Positions 18,336 through 27,779 are shown, counted from the first letter of the stretch. The stretch is 64,000 nucleotides of DNA from Naasia sp. SYSU D00948 (GCF_017916515.1 NZ_JAFMTA010000001.1:2655127-2719126); one strand, 5' to 3'. The notes: generated from the sequence alone by a model not told the origin. Program-made: numbers and translations.

Positions 18336-20594
18336 ATGACGGAGACATCGCCGACCACTACCTCCACGTCGCTGCGGCGGCTCGTGCCGCGCATCTTCTC
18401 GCGGGCGCAGCCGACGGGCGCGCTCGAGACGCTGCTCCGCACCGTCCGCACCCACCATCCGCGGGCCGATCTGTCCGAGATCGAGCGCGCATACGCCGCC
18501 GCGGAACGTGCCCATCAGGGCCAGAAGCGGGACAGCGGGGAGCCCTACATCACCCACCCGGTCGCGGTCGCGCAGATCCTCGCCGACCTCGGGATGGGGC
18601 CGAAGACGATCGTCGCCGGCCTGCTCCACGACACGGTGGAGGACACCGAGTACACCGTCGACAAGGTGCGCCACGACTTCGGCGACGAGGTCGCGATGCT
18701 CGTCGACGGGCTCACCAAGCTCGACAAGCTGAAGTACGGCGACAGCGCGCAGGCCGAGACCGTCCGCAAGATGGTCGTCGCGATGTCCAAGGACATCCGG
18801 GTGCTCGTGATCAAGCTCGCCGACCGGCTGCACAACGCCCGCACCTGGGGCTTCGTCTCCGCCGAGCGCGCCACGCGCAAGGCCAAGGAGACCCTCGAGA
18901 TCTACGCCCCGCTCGCGCACCGCCTGGGCATCCAGACCATCAAGCTCGAGCTCGAGGACCTGTCCTTCGCGGTGCTCTATCCGAAGCTGTACGCGGAGAT
19001 CGAGAGCCTCGTCCGCCAGCGGACTCCGCAGCGCGAGGGCTTCGTGCAGGACATCATCGACACCGTCCAGGAGGATCTGCGCGCCGCGAGGATCCGGGCG
19101 AAGGTCGTCGGCCGGCCGAAGCAGTACTACTCGATCTACCAGAAGATGGTCGTCCGCGGACGCGAGTTCGAGGAGATCTACGACCTCGTCGGCATCCGCG
19201 TCCTCGTCGACTCGCTGCGGGACTGCTACGCCGTCCTGGGCGCGATCCACGCGCGCTGGACGCCCGTCCCCGGCCGGTTCAAGGACTACATCGCCACTCC
19301 GAAGTTCAACCTGTACCAGTCGCTGCACACCACGGTCCTGGGTCCCGGCGGGCGACCGATCGAGATCCAGATCCGCACGCACGAGATGCACCAGCGGGCG
19401 GAGTTCGGTGTCGCCGCGCACTGGAAGTACAAGGAGCAGGTGAACGGAGGACGCGCCTCCGACCGGGTCTCCGCCGCCGACGCCGACATGGCGTGGCTCG
19501 CGCACATCACCGACTGGCAGGCCGAGACGGCCGATCCGGGCGAGTTCCTGGACTCCCTGCGCTTCGAGATCGGGGCGAAGGAGGTCTACGTCTTCACCCC
19601 GAAGGGGAAGGTCATCGGACTGCCCGCGGGCGCCACGCCGGTGGACTTCGCGTACGCCGTGCACACGGACGTCGGGCACCGCACGATGGGCGCCAAGGTG
19701 AACGGCCGCCTCGTGCCGCTGGACAGCGTGCTCGAGAGCGGCGACGTGGTCGAGGTGTTCACATCGAAGAACCCCGACTCGGGGCCGAGCCAGGACTGGC
19801 TGACCTTCGTCAAGAGCCCGCGCGCGCGGAACAAGATCCGCCAGTGGTTCACGAAGGAGCGGCGCGACGAGGCCATCGAGCAGGGCAAGGACGCGATCAG
19901 CCGCGCCATGCGCAAGCAGAACCTGCCGCTGCAGCGCCTCATGAACCAGGACGTGCTCGTCGAGGTCGCGGCGCAGATGCGCTACGACGACGTGTCGTCG
20001 CTGTACGCGGCGCTCGGCGAGGGACACGTCTCCACGCAGTCGGTCATCGAGAAGGTGCTCGCCCAGGTGCAGGGCGCCCAGGAGACCGAGGAAGAGGAGG
20101 AGATCGCCTTCCCGTCGCGCCGCACGCAGCGGACCCGGGGGAGCGACTCCGGTGTCCTCGTGCGCGGCGCCCCGGACATCCTGGTGAAGCTCGCGAAGTG
20201 CTGCACCCCGGTCCCGGGAGATCAGATCGTCGGGTTCATCACCCGCGGGTCCGGCGTCTCCGTGCACCGCACGGACTGCAACAACGTGAGCTCTCTCACC
20301 CGGCAGCCGGAGCGCATCGTCGACGTCGAGTGGGCGCCGTCCTCGAAGAGCGTCTTCCTCGTGCAGATCCAGGTCGAGGCGCTCGACCGGTCGGGGCTCC
20401 TGTCGGACGTCACGCGCGTGCTGTCGGAGCACCACGTGAACATCCTCTCGGCGACGGTGTCCACGTCGAGCGACCGCCTGGCTCTTAGCCGCTTCGTCTT
20501 CGAGATGGGGGACACGACGCACCTCGACCGGGTGCTCAACGCCGTGCGGCGCATCGACGCCGTGTACGACGTGTATCGCGTCTCCGCGGGCTGA
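18336..20594 (+). CDS. relA: Bifunctional (p)ppGpp synthetase/hydrolase (RelA/SpoT)
   Basis: Makes and degrades (p)ppGpp in the stringent response; 752 aa. The HD hydrolase domain is intact (HPVAVAQILADL, LLHDTVEDTEY with HD at 98-99, KLADRLHNART). The synthetase domain contains RPKQYYSIYQKM, DLVGIRVLV and RFKDYIATPKFNLYQSLHT, the bifunctional-type signature. TGS (VYVFTPKGKVIGLPAGATPV), a CCTPVPGD zinc-finger-like segment and a C-terminal ACT domain follow. GGAGGTGA precedes the ATG at 18336; TAGCGT (18308-18313) is a possible -10. Confidence 0.97.
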   Translation: MTETSPTTTSTSLRRLVPRIFSRAQPTGALETLLRTVRTHHPRADLSEIERAYAAAERAHQGQKRDSGEPYITHPVAVAQILADLGMGPKTIVAGLLHDTVEDTEYTVDKVRHDFGDEVAMLVDGLTKLDKLKYGDSAQAETVRKMVVAMSKDIRVLVIKLADRLHNARTWGFVSAERATRKAKETLEIYAPLAHRLGIQTIKLELEDLSFAVLYPKLYAEIESLVRQRTPQREGFVQDIIDTVQEDLRAARIRAKVVGRPKQYYSIYQKMVVRGREFEEIYDLVGIRVLVDSLRDCYAVLGAIHARWTPVPGRFKDYIATPKFNLYQSLHTTVLGPGGRPIEIQIRTHEMHQRAEFGVAAHWKYKEQVNGGRASDRVSAADADMAWLAHITDWQAETADPGEFLDSLRFEIGAKEVYVFTPKGKVIGLPAGATPVDFAYAVHTDVGHRTMGAKVNGRLVPLDSVLESGDVVEVFTSKNPDSGPSQDWLTFVKSPRARNKIRQWFTKERRDEAIEQGKDAISRAMRKQNLPLQRLMNQDVLVEVAAQMRYDDVSSLYAALGEGHVSTQSVIEKVLAQVQGAQETEEEEEIAFPSRRTQRTRGSDSGVLVRGAPDILVKLAKCCTPVPGDQIVGFITRGSGVSVHRTDCNNVSSLTRQPERIVDVEWAPSSKSVFLVQIQVEALDRSGLLSDVTRVLSEHHVNILSATVSTSSDRLALSRFVFEMGDTTHLDRVLNAVRRIDAVYDVYRVSAG

Positions 20595-20672
20595 TCCGGT
20601 TCCGCTGAGGGGGCGCAGGCTCGGGGCCTTCGGCTCATGACGAGAGCGCGTCCGGTTCCTATCCTGTGTGCC

Positions 20673-21041
20673 ATGAGCGGCACGACGGAGAAGGTCGATC
20701 GGTTCTTCGCCCGCTACGGGATGGCTCTGCTCGCCCGCGACGCCGGCGCTCTCGCCCGGATGTACGCGGTCCCCGGGCTCATCCTGTTCCCCGGGCAGTC
20801 CATTGTGGTGACGGAGCGCGCGCAGACGCAGGCGTTCTTCGAGTCCGCCTTCGGGCAGTACGCGGGCGTGAACGAGCTCGACCGGTACATCGCGATCGCC
20901 GCGGCGACACCGAGCAGCGTGTGGGCCGACGTCACCTGGAGCTGGCACGACGAGCCCAGGGAGCGGTTCATGTACCAGCTCGTGAACGGCGGTGAGGGGT
21001 ACGAGATCGCCGTGCTGACGCGGATGCCCGTCGTGGGCTGA
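20673..21041 (+). CDS. NTF2/SnoaL-like small protein
   Basis: A 122-residue protein with the size and pattern of a cone-shaped NTF2-like fold: an N-terminal helix (KVDRFFARYGMALLARDAGA), then LARMYAVPGLILFPGQSIVV and later strands ending MYQLVNGGEGYEIAVLTRMP. Such proteins are small-molecule enzymes or binding modules; no substrate can be named. The start ATG at 20673 sits 7 nt after TATCCT (20660-20665) with no ribosome-binding site, a leaderless arrangement. Confidence 0.65.
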   Translation: MSGTTEKVDRFFARYGMALLARDAGALARMYAVPGLILFPGQSIVVTERAQTQAFFESAFGQYAGVNELDRYIAIAAATPSSVWADVTWSWHDEPRERFMYQLVNGGEGYEIAVLTRMPVVG

Positions 21042-21107
21042 CCCCGGGGGCGTGTCGGAGGGTCCCGCTACTGTGCAGCCAGACCCGAGAGGGGAGGCCG
21101 CACCCGG

Positions 21108-22523
21108 ATGAGCGAGGACCTGTACGACGTGGACGCGCACATCGCGCGCGTGTGCGACGAGTACGGGCTGGGCTCGCCGCTCAGCGGCGGGAGCGCCGAC
21201 CTCGAGGAGTCCCGGCGCCTCGTCGAGAGCCTGCAGGCGGATCGGGCCCGGCAGGCCGCGCAGGCGGCCCGGCGGCTGCGGACGGTCGACGAGCTCCGGC
21301 TCCTCTGGGAGCGCACGCGGGGCGCCTCGATGGCGCTCGGCCCACACGCGATCGCGTTCCGGTCGCTGCGCGCCCAGGTCGCCTCCGCGCTCGGAGTGCG
21401 CGAGGCGACAGCGGAGACGATGCTGTGGACCGCGCGAGCTCTCGTGCACGAGCTTCCCGCCACTCTGCGGGCGCTCGAGGAGGGGCGGTTCAGCGAGCGG
21501 CACGCGCGCATCCTGGCTCTCGCGGCCGCCGACCTCGACCCTGAGCAGCGCACCCTGCTGGAACGGCGTGCCCTGCCGCACGCCGCCGCGATGACCCCCG
21601 CGAAGTTCGAGCAGAAGGTCCGGATGCTGAGCGCCCTGCTCGAGCCCGAGAAGCTCGCCGAGCGGGCGCGGACGGCGAAGGACGAGCGCGATCTGGTGCT
21701 CGAGCCCGGCCGCGACGGCATGGCCTGGCTCCACCTCCACCTCCCCGCGGAGGACGCTGTGGCGGGCTTCAACTTCGCCGACGAGACGGCGCGCAGGCTG
21801 CAGGCCGAGCCGGGGGAGACCCGCACCCTGCCGCAGCTGCGCGCCGACGTCGTCCGCGACCTCGTCCTCGACGGAGCGGCCCTCCTGCCGCCCGCCGAGA
21901 GCGGGAGCGAGCTGCGGGAGCAGACGGCGCGTCCGCGCGGCGTCGTCCCCACCGTTCACGTGACCGCTCCCGCCCTCGCTCTCTCCGGCTCGCAGGACCT
22001 GCCGTCGGATCTCGACGGATACGGACCCATCGACCCGGAGACGGCGAGACGGCTGTGCGGTGCCGCCTCGGGCTTCTACCGCATCCTCACGGACCCCGGC
22101 ACCGGCGCCGTCGTCCAGTTCGGGCGCGAGAGGTACGAGGTGCCGCCGGAGCTGCGGAGATTCCTGAAGCAGCGGGACGGCACCTGCCGGTTCGTGGGCT
22201 GCAGCCGTCCCGCCAAGCTCTGCGACATCGACCACACCGTCCCGTGGGAGGACGGAGGCGAGACGGAGGACCGCAACCTCGCGTACCTGTGTCGCGGCCA
22301 TCACCGGGTGAAACACCGGGGCGGATGGTCGGTCCGCCACGATCCCGACCGGCCAGGGGTTCTGATCCGGAACGATCCGGACGGGTTCGAGTACCGGACA
22401 GAGCCGCGGATGGTCCTGACGCATCGCGGGGAACGCCCGGCGCAAACGCCTGCCCGACATCCAGCGGCGGGCATGAGCCTGCGGGTGCAGACCGAGTGGG
22501 CGGACGATCCGCCGCCGTTCTGA
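21108..22523 (+). CDS. DUF222/HNH endonuclease-domain protein (13E12-type)
   Basis: A 471-residue member of the actinobacterial family with an N-terminal DUF222 helical region (about 60-280) and a C-terminal HNH nuclease module: CRFVGCSRPAKLCDIDHTVP, WEDGG, then LAYLCRGHHRVKHRGGW (about 360-410). Its HNH residues (DHTVPWEDGG, HHR) look intact, so it may cut DNA, but biological roles are unknown and such genes are often multicopy and mobile. ATG at 21108; TACTGT (21069-21074) is a possible -10. It converges with the minus-strand gene at 22568. Confidence 0.85.
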   Translation: MSEDLYDVDAHIARVCDEYGLGSPLSGGSADLEESRRLVESLQADRARQAAQAARRLRTVDELRLLWERTRGASMALGPHAIAFRSLRAQVASALGVREATAETMLWTARALVHELPATLRALEEGRFSERHARILALAAADLDPEQRTLLERRALPHAAAMTPAKFEQKVRMLSALLEPEKLAERARTAKDERDLVLEPGRDGMAWLHLHLPAEDAVAGFNFADETARRLQAEPGETRTLPQLRADVVRDLVLDGAALLPPAESGSELREQTARPRGVVPTVHVTAPALALSGSQDLPSDLDGYGPIDPETARRLCGAASGFYRILTDPGTGAVVQFGRERYEVPPELRRFLKQRDGTCRFVGCSRPAKLCDIDHTVPWEDGGETEDRNLAYLCRGHHRVKHRGGWSVRHDPDRPGVLIRNDPDGFEYRTEPRMVLTHRGERPAQTPARHPAAGMSLRVQTEWADDPPPF

Positions 22524-22567
22524 CGGTCGCAGTTGGTCCGCTCCCGCTGGGCATTCAGCGTCGCGGC

Positions 22568-23125
22568 TCAGTTCCCGTCCCCAGGCGATGCCGGGTCGTC
22601 CGCCATCCGGGTCAGCCGGCGCACCCTTCTCGCCCGATGGGTGCTGAAGCGGCGCTCCTCGAGCATGCGGCCGAGCCGGTTCCGGGACTCCGTCCGCAGC
22701 AGCCGAGCCACCACGCCCGATACGCCCTCACCCCAGGCCTCGCCTCCGAGCAGATCGACCGCCGTTCGCAGCGGACTCGTGAGCCGCAGGTCCCCGATCC
22801 GCAGCACGTCGCCGTCCGCCAGCCGGACCTCGCGGATGTCGAGTTGCGGCGTCCCGGCCGCGCCCCGATCCTCGATCGGCACACAGCACTGCAGGGGCGA
22901 CGGGACGCGTTCCGCGGCGCCCAGCACCCATGCGGCTGTGAGCCGGTCCGCCACCAGGCGGTCACGCAGTGTCAGAGCGACCGCCGCGGCCCGCGCCTCG
23001 CCCGTCTCCGGAAGGTCCGACGGACGCCACACGCCCGCGAGACAGTACAGCGTCCCGTCGAGGCGCAGGGCCTCCAGCTCGGCGGCGGGCAGTTCGATCG
23101 GACCGAGGAGGTCGGGCAGACGCAT
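22568..23125 (-). CDS. Hypothetical protein resembling AbiEi-like antitoxin fragments
   Basis: A 185-residue soluble protein (start ATG 23125; an upstream GTG at 23143 is possible). The pattern LRDRLVADRLTAAWVLGA, followed by DIREVRLADGDVLRIGDLRL and TSPLRTAVDLL, resembles proteins often annotated in Microbacteriaceae as type IV toxin-antitoxin AbiEi-like. No toxin gene lies next to it, so an antitoxin role is not supported by context. It shares the general layout, though not clear sequence, with the N-terminal part of the DUF559 gene at 39198. Confidence 0.5.
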   Translation of the reverse strand: MRLPDLLGPIELPAAELEALRLDGTLYCLAGVWRPSDLPETGEARAAAVALTLRDRLVADRLTAAWVLGAAERVPSPLQCCVPIEDRGAAGTPQLDIREVRLADGDVLRIGDLRLTSPLRTAVDLLGGEAWGEGVSGVVARLLRTESRNRLGRMLEERRFSTHRARRVRRLTRMADDPASPGDGN

Positions 23126-23221
23126 GCGGAGAGGGTGCCGCACCCGGAGGGGCGCAGTCCGGTGCTTCCTCGACCTGGGGAGAACCGTGCACGGCAGGGC
23201 GCGTGCAGGGGGCCCCGGTCG

Positions 23222-24454
23222 TCAGCTGCCGAGGGCGTCCAGCCAGATCCGCCGGGCCGCGAGGGCGTCCTCGGCCTCCTTGATCTTCCTCGCGTCCCCG
23301 GCGACGCGGGCCGCCTCGAGCTCGGCCTCGAGCTTCTCGATCGCCGAGTTCAGCTGGGCGGCCAGCCCCTCCGAGCGTGCCTTCGTCTCGGGGTTCGTCC
23401 GGCGCCAGTGCTCGTCCTCGAGGGACTTCACCGCGTTCTCGACCCGCCGGAGCCGGTCGCTGAGCGGCTTGACCTGGTCGCGCGGCACCTTGCCGATGGC
23501 GTCCCAGCGGCGCTGGATGTCCGTCAGCTTCGTGCGAGCCGTGCGGGCGTCCGTCTCCTTGAGGAGCGGCTCGGCCTCGTCGAGCAGGGCGACCTTCTGC
23601 TCGTAGTTCGCGGAGAACTCCTCGTTCTCGCGGGCGTCCACCTCGGCCTTCGCCGCGTACAGCACGTCGCCGGCCGCCTTGAACCGGGCCCAGAGCGTGT
23701 CGTCCTGCTTCTTCCCGGCGCGGCCGGCCCGCTTCCACTCCTCGAGCAGGTCCCGGTACTCCGGGATGCCCTGCGAGCCCTTCGACGCGAGCGCCTCGGC
23801 CCGGTCGACGAGCTCCTGCTTGCGGCGGCGCACGTCGCGCTGGGCGGCGTCGAGCTCGGCGAAGTAGGCGCGGCGGTGGTGCTCGACGGTGCTGCGCGCG
23901 GCCCTGAATCGCTTCCAGAGGTCGTCGGCGACGTTCTTGGGGAGCCTCGGCCCCTCCTGCTGCTGGTGCTGCCAGGCGGCGAACAGCTCGTCCAGGCGGG
24001 CGGTGGCCTGCTTCCACTGCGTGCTGGCGGGGTCGCCGGCCGCGATCGTCTCGGCCTCCGCGACGATCGCCTCACGATCCGCGACCGCGCGATCCAGCTC
24101 GGCCTTCGCCTCGGCGCTCTGCTTCTCGGTCAGCTCCGCGACGTTGCCGCTCAGCTGGCCGAGGCGGTCGAGCAGGTTCTGCAGGTCGCCGACCGCGTTC
24201 GCCGTGCGGACCGCGTTCTCGAGCTTTCGCACGGCCTTCGCGATGTCCGCGGCGGGCGCCCCGCGACGGGACCGCTGCTCGAGCAGTCCGACCTGGCCGG
24301 CGAGGTCCGCGTACTTGCGGCCGTAGTAGGCGAGGGCCTCCTCAGGCGTCGCCCCCGGGTACTGACCGACGAGCCGCTCCTCGTCGCCCTGCCGGACGTA
24401 GACGTTGCCCTCGTCGTCGACGCGCCCCCAGAGGGCGGGATCGGTGCTGGTCAC
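23222..24454 (-). CDS. DUF349 coiled-coil protein
   Basis: A 410-residue, highly charged helical protein with repeated DUF349 units of about 70 residues (W-containing repeats such as QWKQATARLDELFAAWQ, LWKRFRAARSTVEHHRRAYF, EEWKRAGRAGKKQDDTLWAR, RRWDAIGKVPRDQ). The N-terminus (LWGRVDDEGNVYVRQGDEER) is a short beta segment typical of the actinobacterial form. GTG start at 24454. Function in bacteria is unsettled. Four tandem hairpin repeats lie upstream of it, between it and the cyclophilin gene. Confidence 0.85.
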   Translation of the reverse strand: MTSTDPALWGRVDDEGNVYVRQGDEERLVGQYPGATPEEALAYYGRKYADLAGQVGLLEQRSRRGAPAADIAKAVRKLENAVRTANAVGDLQNLLDRLGQLSGNVAELTEKQSAEAKAELDRAVADREAIVAEAETIAAGDPASTQWKQATARLDELFAAWQHQQQEGPRLPKNVADDLWKRFRAARSTVEHHRRAYFAELDAAQRDVRRRKQELVDRAEALASKGSQGIPEYRDLLEEWKRAGRAGKKQDDTLWARFKAAGDVLYAAKAEVDARENEEFSANYEQKVALLDEAEPLLKETDARTARTKLTDIQRRWDAIGKVPRDQVKPLSDRLRRVENAVKSLEDEHWRRTNPETKARSEGLAAQLNSAIEKLEAELEAARVAGDARKIKEAEDALAARRIWLDALGS

Positions 24455-24542
24455 GGGAATTCCCTCGAAGTCGCTGCACGCCGAAGGCAGCCCCGGCGCG
24501 CGATCAGCCTATTGCACCCCGCTCGCTCGGACTTTCGCTTTA

Positions 24543-24678
24543 CCGGACTGTGATGCAGTCCGGTCGGGGGGCACAGCCGGACTGTGATGCAGTCCGGTCG
24601 GCGGGCACAGGCGGACTGTGATGCAGTCCGGTCGGTGGGCACAGCCGGACTGTGATCCAGTCCGGTCGGCGGGCGCAG
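24543..24678. repeat. Four tandem 34-nt hairpin repeats
   Basis: Units at 24543-24576, 24577-24610, 24611-24644 and 24645-24678. Each contains CCGGACTG, a 5-nt loop, and CAGTCCGG (8-bp stem), followed by a TCGG(G/C/T)GGGC spacer ending CACAG or CGCAG. Unit 3 has G for C at its first base, and unit 4 has TGATC for TGATG in the loop. They lie between the end of the cyclophilin gene and the start of the DUF349 gene, both on the minus strand. They could act as a multi-hairpin terminator or RNA stabiliser. Confidence 0.9.
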
Positions 24679-24695
24679 CCGGCGGGCGGGAACCT

Positions 24696-25484
24696 CTACT
24701 GGACGGTCACCGAGGTGATCGTCGTCGGCACGGCAGGCGGCCCATCGGGGCTGCCGTCCGCGGTGCCCGCGTCGGTGACGGCGGCCTTGAGCTGGTCGAG
24801 GCCGCTCGTGACCTGACCGAGGACCGTGTAGCCGCCCGCCTCGTCGGCGGGGATCGTCGTGTCCTCGTAGACGAGGAAGAACTGGCTGCTGTTGCTGTAC
24901 GCGTTGCCCGACTGCCGGGCGAGGGCGATGGTGCCGGCGGGGTAGACGTTGTCGGCGGGAGCGTTCTCGATCGGACCGAAGGCGAATCCGGGGTCGCCCG
25001 TGCCGTCGCCGTTCGCCGAGCCGCACTGCAGCACGAAGAAACCGCCGTTGGTGAGCCGGTGGCACGTCTTGCCCGGGTAGAACCCGCTCTGGGTGAGGCT
25101 CACGAACGCGGCGACGCCCTGCGCCGCGGCGGCGCCGTCGAGGGTGATGCCGAGCGGCACGTCGTTGAGGGTGAGCGTTCCGGTCCAGGTGCGGTCCTCG
25201 GCGAGCGCGGGATCCGGCACGGCGCCGGTGTTCGAGCCCTCGGGGGCGGTGGCCGACGGCGAGGCGCTCGGAGTCGGGGTCGGCGTCGCGACTCCGGGCC
25301 CGGCAGTGAAGTAGAGCAGCTGTGCGCCGACGGCGAGTCCGATGACGACGAGCGCGGCGACCGAGGCGAGGATGTTGTCCCGGCGCCGGCGGCGGATCCG
25401 CTCCTCGTGGAGCGTCTGCCGCGCCGTGTAGTCGCGCAGCCGCTGCCGCGCCTCCCGCTCGTCGCGTGTGCCGCGTCTTGCCAC
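24696..25484 (-). CDS. Membrane-anchored cyclophilin-type peptidyl-prolyl isomerase
   Basis: Folding catalyst outside the membrane; 262 aa. An Arg-rich cytoplasmic segment (1-38), one helix (about 40-60, [20 protein letters not shown]), a Pro/Ser/Thr linker ([15 protein letters not shown]), then a cyclophilin domain ([45 protein letters not shown]). The usual Q/M-rich substrate loop is modified, as in actinobacterial surface cyclophilins. GTG start at 25484 with GGGAGGGA upstream. Confidence 0.88.
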   Translation of the reverse strand: MARRGTRDEREARQRLRDYTARQTLHEERIRRRRRDNILASVAALVVIGLAVGAQLLYFTAGPGVATPTPTPSASPSATAPEGSNTGAVPDPALAEDRTWTGTLTLNDVPLGITLDGAAAAQGVAAFVSLTQSGFYPGKTCHRLTNGGFFVLQCGSANGDGTGDPGFAFGPIENAPADNVYPAGTIALARQSGNAYSNSSQFFLVYEDTTIPADEAGGYTVLGQVTSGLDQLKAAVTDAGTADGSPDGPPAVPTTITSVTVQ

Positions 25485-25559
25485 CGGAAATCCCTCCCGC
25501 CCGTCGTGCCGATCCAGCATAGGGGCGGCCCTCCGCCCGGCTCTGTCGGCCCCGCCGCC

Positions 25560-25565
25560 TACCAT
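25560..25565 (+). promoter_or_regulatory. Leaderless-type -10 of rarA
   Basis: TACCAT, then GTCAGC (6 nt), then the GTG at 25572. No ribosome-binding site is present. Confidence 0.45.
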
Positions 25566-25571
25566 GTCAGC

Positions 25572-26924
25572 GTGAACAGCCAGCCCGGCCTGCGCACCGG
25601 CTCGACCCCGCTGGCGGTCCGGATGCGCCCGCGGACCATCGACGAGGTCGCCGGACAGCGTCACCTCCTGCGCCCGGGGTCCCCGCTGGTCGCGCTCGCC
25701 AGCGACCGCACGGGGGAGCGGGGCAACGTGTCGGTCATCCTCTGGGGCCCGCCGGGGACGGGCAAGACCACGCTCGCCCAGGTGATCGCGCTCAGCTCAG
25801 GGCGCCGGTTCGTCGAGCTGTCCGCGGTGACCGCCGGAGTCAAGGACGTGCGGCAGGTCATGGACGAGGCCCTCTCGCAGCGGGACCTCTACGGGCTCTC
25901 CACGGTGCTGTTCCTCGACGAGATCCACCGCTTCACCAAGGCCCAGCAGGACGCTCTGCTGCCGGGCGTCGAGAACGGCTGGGTCATCCTCGTGGCTGCG
26001 ACCACCGAGAACCCGTCCTTCTCCGTCATCTCGCCGCTGCTGTCCCGGTCCCTCCTCCTCACCCTCGAGACCCTGACCGACGACGACCTCGGGACCCTCG
26101 TCGACCGCGCGGTCGCGGACGAGCGCGGGCTCGCCGGTCGTGTCGAGCTGGATCCGGAGGCGCGCGCGGCGATCATCCGGCTGGCCTCCGGCGACGCGCG
26201 CCGGGCGCTCACCGCGCTCGAGGCGTCGGCGGTCGCCGCGGCGTCCGCCGCGGCGGGCGAGCCCGACGCCCTCGAGGACGGGGAGAAACCCTTCATCACG
26301 CCGGACCTCGTCGCCCAGGCCGTCGACCGCGCGCTGCTGCGCTACGACCGGCAGGGCGACGAGCACTACGACGTCATCAGCGCCTTCATCAAGTCGGTGA
26401 GGGGATCCGACGTCGATGCCGCGATCCACTACCTCGCCCGGATGATCGAGGCGGGGGAGGACCCGCGCTTCATCGCCCGTCGGATCATCGTGTCCGCCGC
26501 CGAGGACATCGGCATGGCGGATCCGCAGGCGCTCACCATCGCGGTCGCCGCGGCGGACGCCGTGCAGTTCCTGGGCATGCCCGAGGGGCGGATCCCGCTC
26601 GCGGAGGCGGTCACGTACCTGGCGACGGCGCCGAAGTCGAACGCGTCGTACCTCGCGATCGACAAGGCCATCGCCGACGTGCGGGCCGGGCGGATCGGCC
26701 GCGTGCCGAAGCACCTGCGCGACGCGCACTACCCCGGGGCGCGGCGGCTCGGCCACGGCAAGGGGTACCGATACGCGCACGACGGGGAGCACGGCGTCGT
26801 CGAGCAGCAGTACCCGCCGGACGAGCTCCGCGGCGTCGACTACTACCAGCCGACCGGCAACGGCTACGAGCGCGAGGTCGCCGCCCGCCTGGAGCGGCTG
26901 CGGCGCATCGTCCGGGGCGGCTGA
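25572..26924 (+). CDS. rarA: Replication-associated recombination protein A (RarA/MgsA)
   Basis: AAA+ ATPase acting at stalled replication forks; 450 aa. [16 protein letters not shown] is the family opening; Walker [10 protein letters not shown] (59-67), Walker [11 protein letters not shown], sensor [11 protein letters not shown], arginine finger in [10 protein letters not shown], and the RarA-specific C-terminal domain ([56 protein letters not shown]). GTG at 25572 agrees with homologue length. Monocistronic; rpsD follows after a 225-nt gap. Confidence 0.96.
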   Translation: MNSQPGLRTGSTPLAVRMRPRTIDEVAGQRHLLRPGSPLVALASDRTGERGNVSVILWGPPGTGKTTLAQVIALSSGRRFVELSAVTAGVKDVRQVMDEALSQRDLYGLSTVLFLDEIHRFTKAQQDALLPGVENGWVILVAATTENPSFSVISPLLSRSLLLTLETLTDDDLGTLVDRAVADERGLAGRVELDPEARAAIIRLASGDARRALTALEASAVAAASAAAGEPDALEDGEKPFITPDLVAQAVDRALLRYDRQGDEHYDVISAFIKSVRGSDVDAAIHYLARMIEAGEDPRFIARRIIVSAAEDIGMADPQALTIAVAAADAVQFLGMPEGRIPLAEAVTYLATAPKSNASYLAIDKAIADVRAGRIGRVPKHLRDAHYPGARRLGHGKGYRYAHDGEHGVVEQQYPPDELRGVDYYQPTGNGYEREVAARLERLRRIVRGG

Positions 26925-27149
26925 GGCCTCGCGACGCGCCCGGCCGGGTGCTAGAGTATTCGACGGCCTGAAACGGGTCCCGAGCGAGCGGCTGCGCGAC
27001 GGACCGGTGAAGGAGCCGATGCCTGTAGCCGGCCGGTTCCGCGGCGACACCTTCTTCGTGGTCGAGCACTCGTGCTCGGCGAACAACTTCGCCGGACGCG
27101 CGACGCGTCCGGCAGCACAACGTCTGCAGACTCCTTCCGAAAGGCTTCC
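26925..27149 (+). promoter_or_regulatory. rpsD promoter and long structured leader
   Basis: TAGAGT (26952-26957) is a likely -10, giving a leader near 190 nt. It contains GAGCAC/GTGCTC (around 27064-27077) and a perfect 10-bp stem GCCGGACGCG (27091-27100) with CGCGTCCGGC (27104-27113) on a 3-nt loop, 37 nt before the start codon. Ribosomal protein genes are often controlled by such leaders; S4 autoregulation is possible but unproven. I see no supported short reading frame in it. Confidence 0.45.
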
Positions 27150-27779
27150 GTGTCCACCAAGTCACGCACCCGCAGCAAGACCCGGCTCTCCCGGGCTCTG
27201 GGCATCGCCCTCACCCCGAAGGCCGCCCGCTACCTCGAGAAGCGCCCCTACGCCCCGGGCGAGCACGGGCGCACCAAGCGCAAGACCGACTCCGACTACG
27301 CCGTCCGGCTCCGTGAGAAGCAGCGTCTGCGCGCCCAGTACGGCATCCGCGAGGCGCAGCTGCGCCGCGTCTTCAACGAGGCCCGCCGCACCGCCGGCCT
27401 GACCGGTGAGAACCTGGTCGAGCTGCTCGAGCTCCGCCTCGACGCGCTCGTGCTGCGCGCCGGCTTCGCCCGCACCACCGCCCAGGCCCGCCAGCTGGTC
27501 GTGCACCGCCACATCCTCGTCGACGGCGAGATCGTGGACCGCCCGTCCTTCCGCGTGAAGCCGGGTCAGCTCATCCACGTCAAGGCGCGCAGCGAGGGGA
27601 CCGAGCCCTTCCAGGTCGCCGCGGCCGGCGGTCACGCCTCGGTGCTCCCGAAGGTCCCCGCCTACCTCGACGTCGACCTCGAGCGCCTGCAGGCCCGCCT
27701 CGTGCGTCGCCCGAAGCGCGCCGAGGTCCCGGTGACCGCCGAGGTCCAGCTCGTCGTCGAGTACTACGCCGCACGCTGA
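27150..27779 (+). CDS. rpsD: 30S ribosomal protein S4
   Basis: Primary 16S rRNA-binding assembly protein; 209 aa. LSRALGIALTPKAARYLEKR, PYAPGEHG, and the S4 RNA-binding domain (LELRLDALVLRAGFARTTAQ, RQLVVHRHILVDGEIVDRPS) are present. There are no cysteines, so this is the zinc-free form. GTG at 27150 with GAAAGG upstream; in-frame starts further up would add 26 unrelated residues. It stands alone rather than in the rpsM-rpsK-rpoA operon, as in several actinobacteria. Confidence 0.97.
   Translation: MSTKSRTRSKTRLSRALGIALTPKAARYLEKRPYAPGEHGRTKRKTDSDYAVRLREKQRLRAQYGIREAQLRRVFNEARRTAGLTGENLVELLELRLDALVLRAGFARTTAQARQLVVHRHILVDGEIVDRPSFRVKPGQLIHVKARSEGTEPFQVAAAGGHASVLPKVPAYLDVDLERLQARLVRRPKRAEVPVTAEVQLVVEYYAAR

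Noticed and set aside
17115-22460. Very long open frame (1781 codons) on the minus strand opposite secD-relA-HNH genes
   Set aside because: It is the mirror of high-GC codon bias in well-identified plus-strand genes, is low-complexity Arg/Gly/Val/Asp-rich, and matches no family.
24543-24678. CRISPR array
   Set aside because: The four repeats are contiguous 34-nt units with conserved internal spacers; there are no unique spacers and no cas genes.
27007-27149. Leader peptide from an ATG-type start upstream of rpsD
   Set aside because: The frame runs on into rpsD out of frame with no stop near a hairpin, no ribosome-binding site and an ordinary composition.
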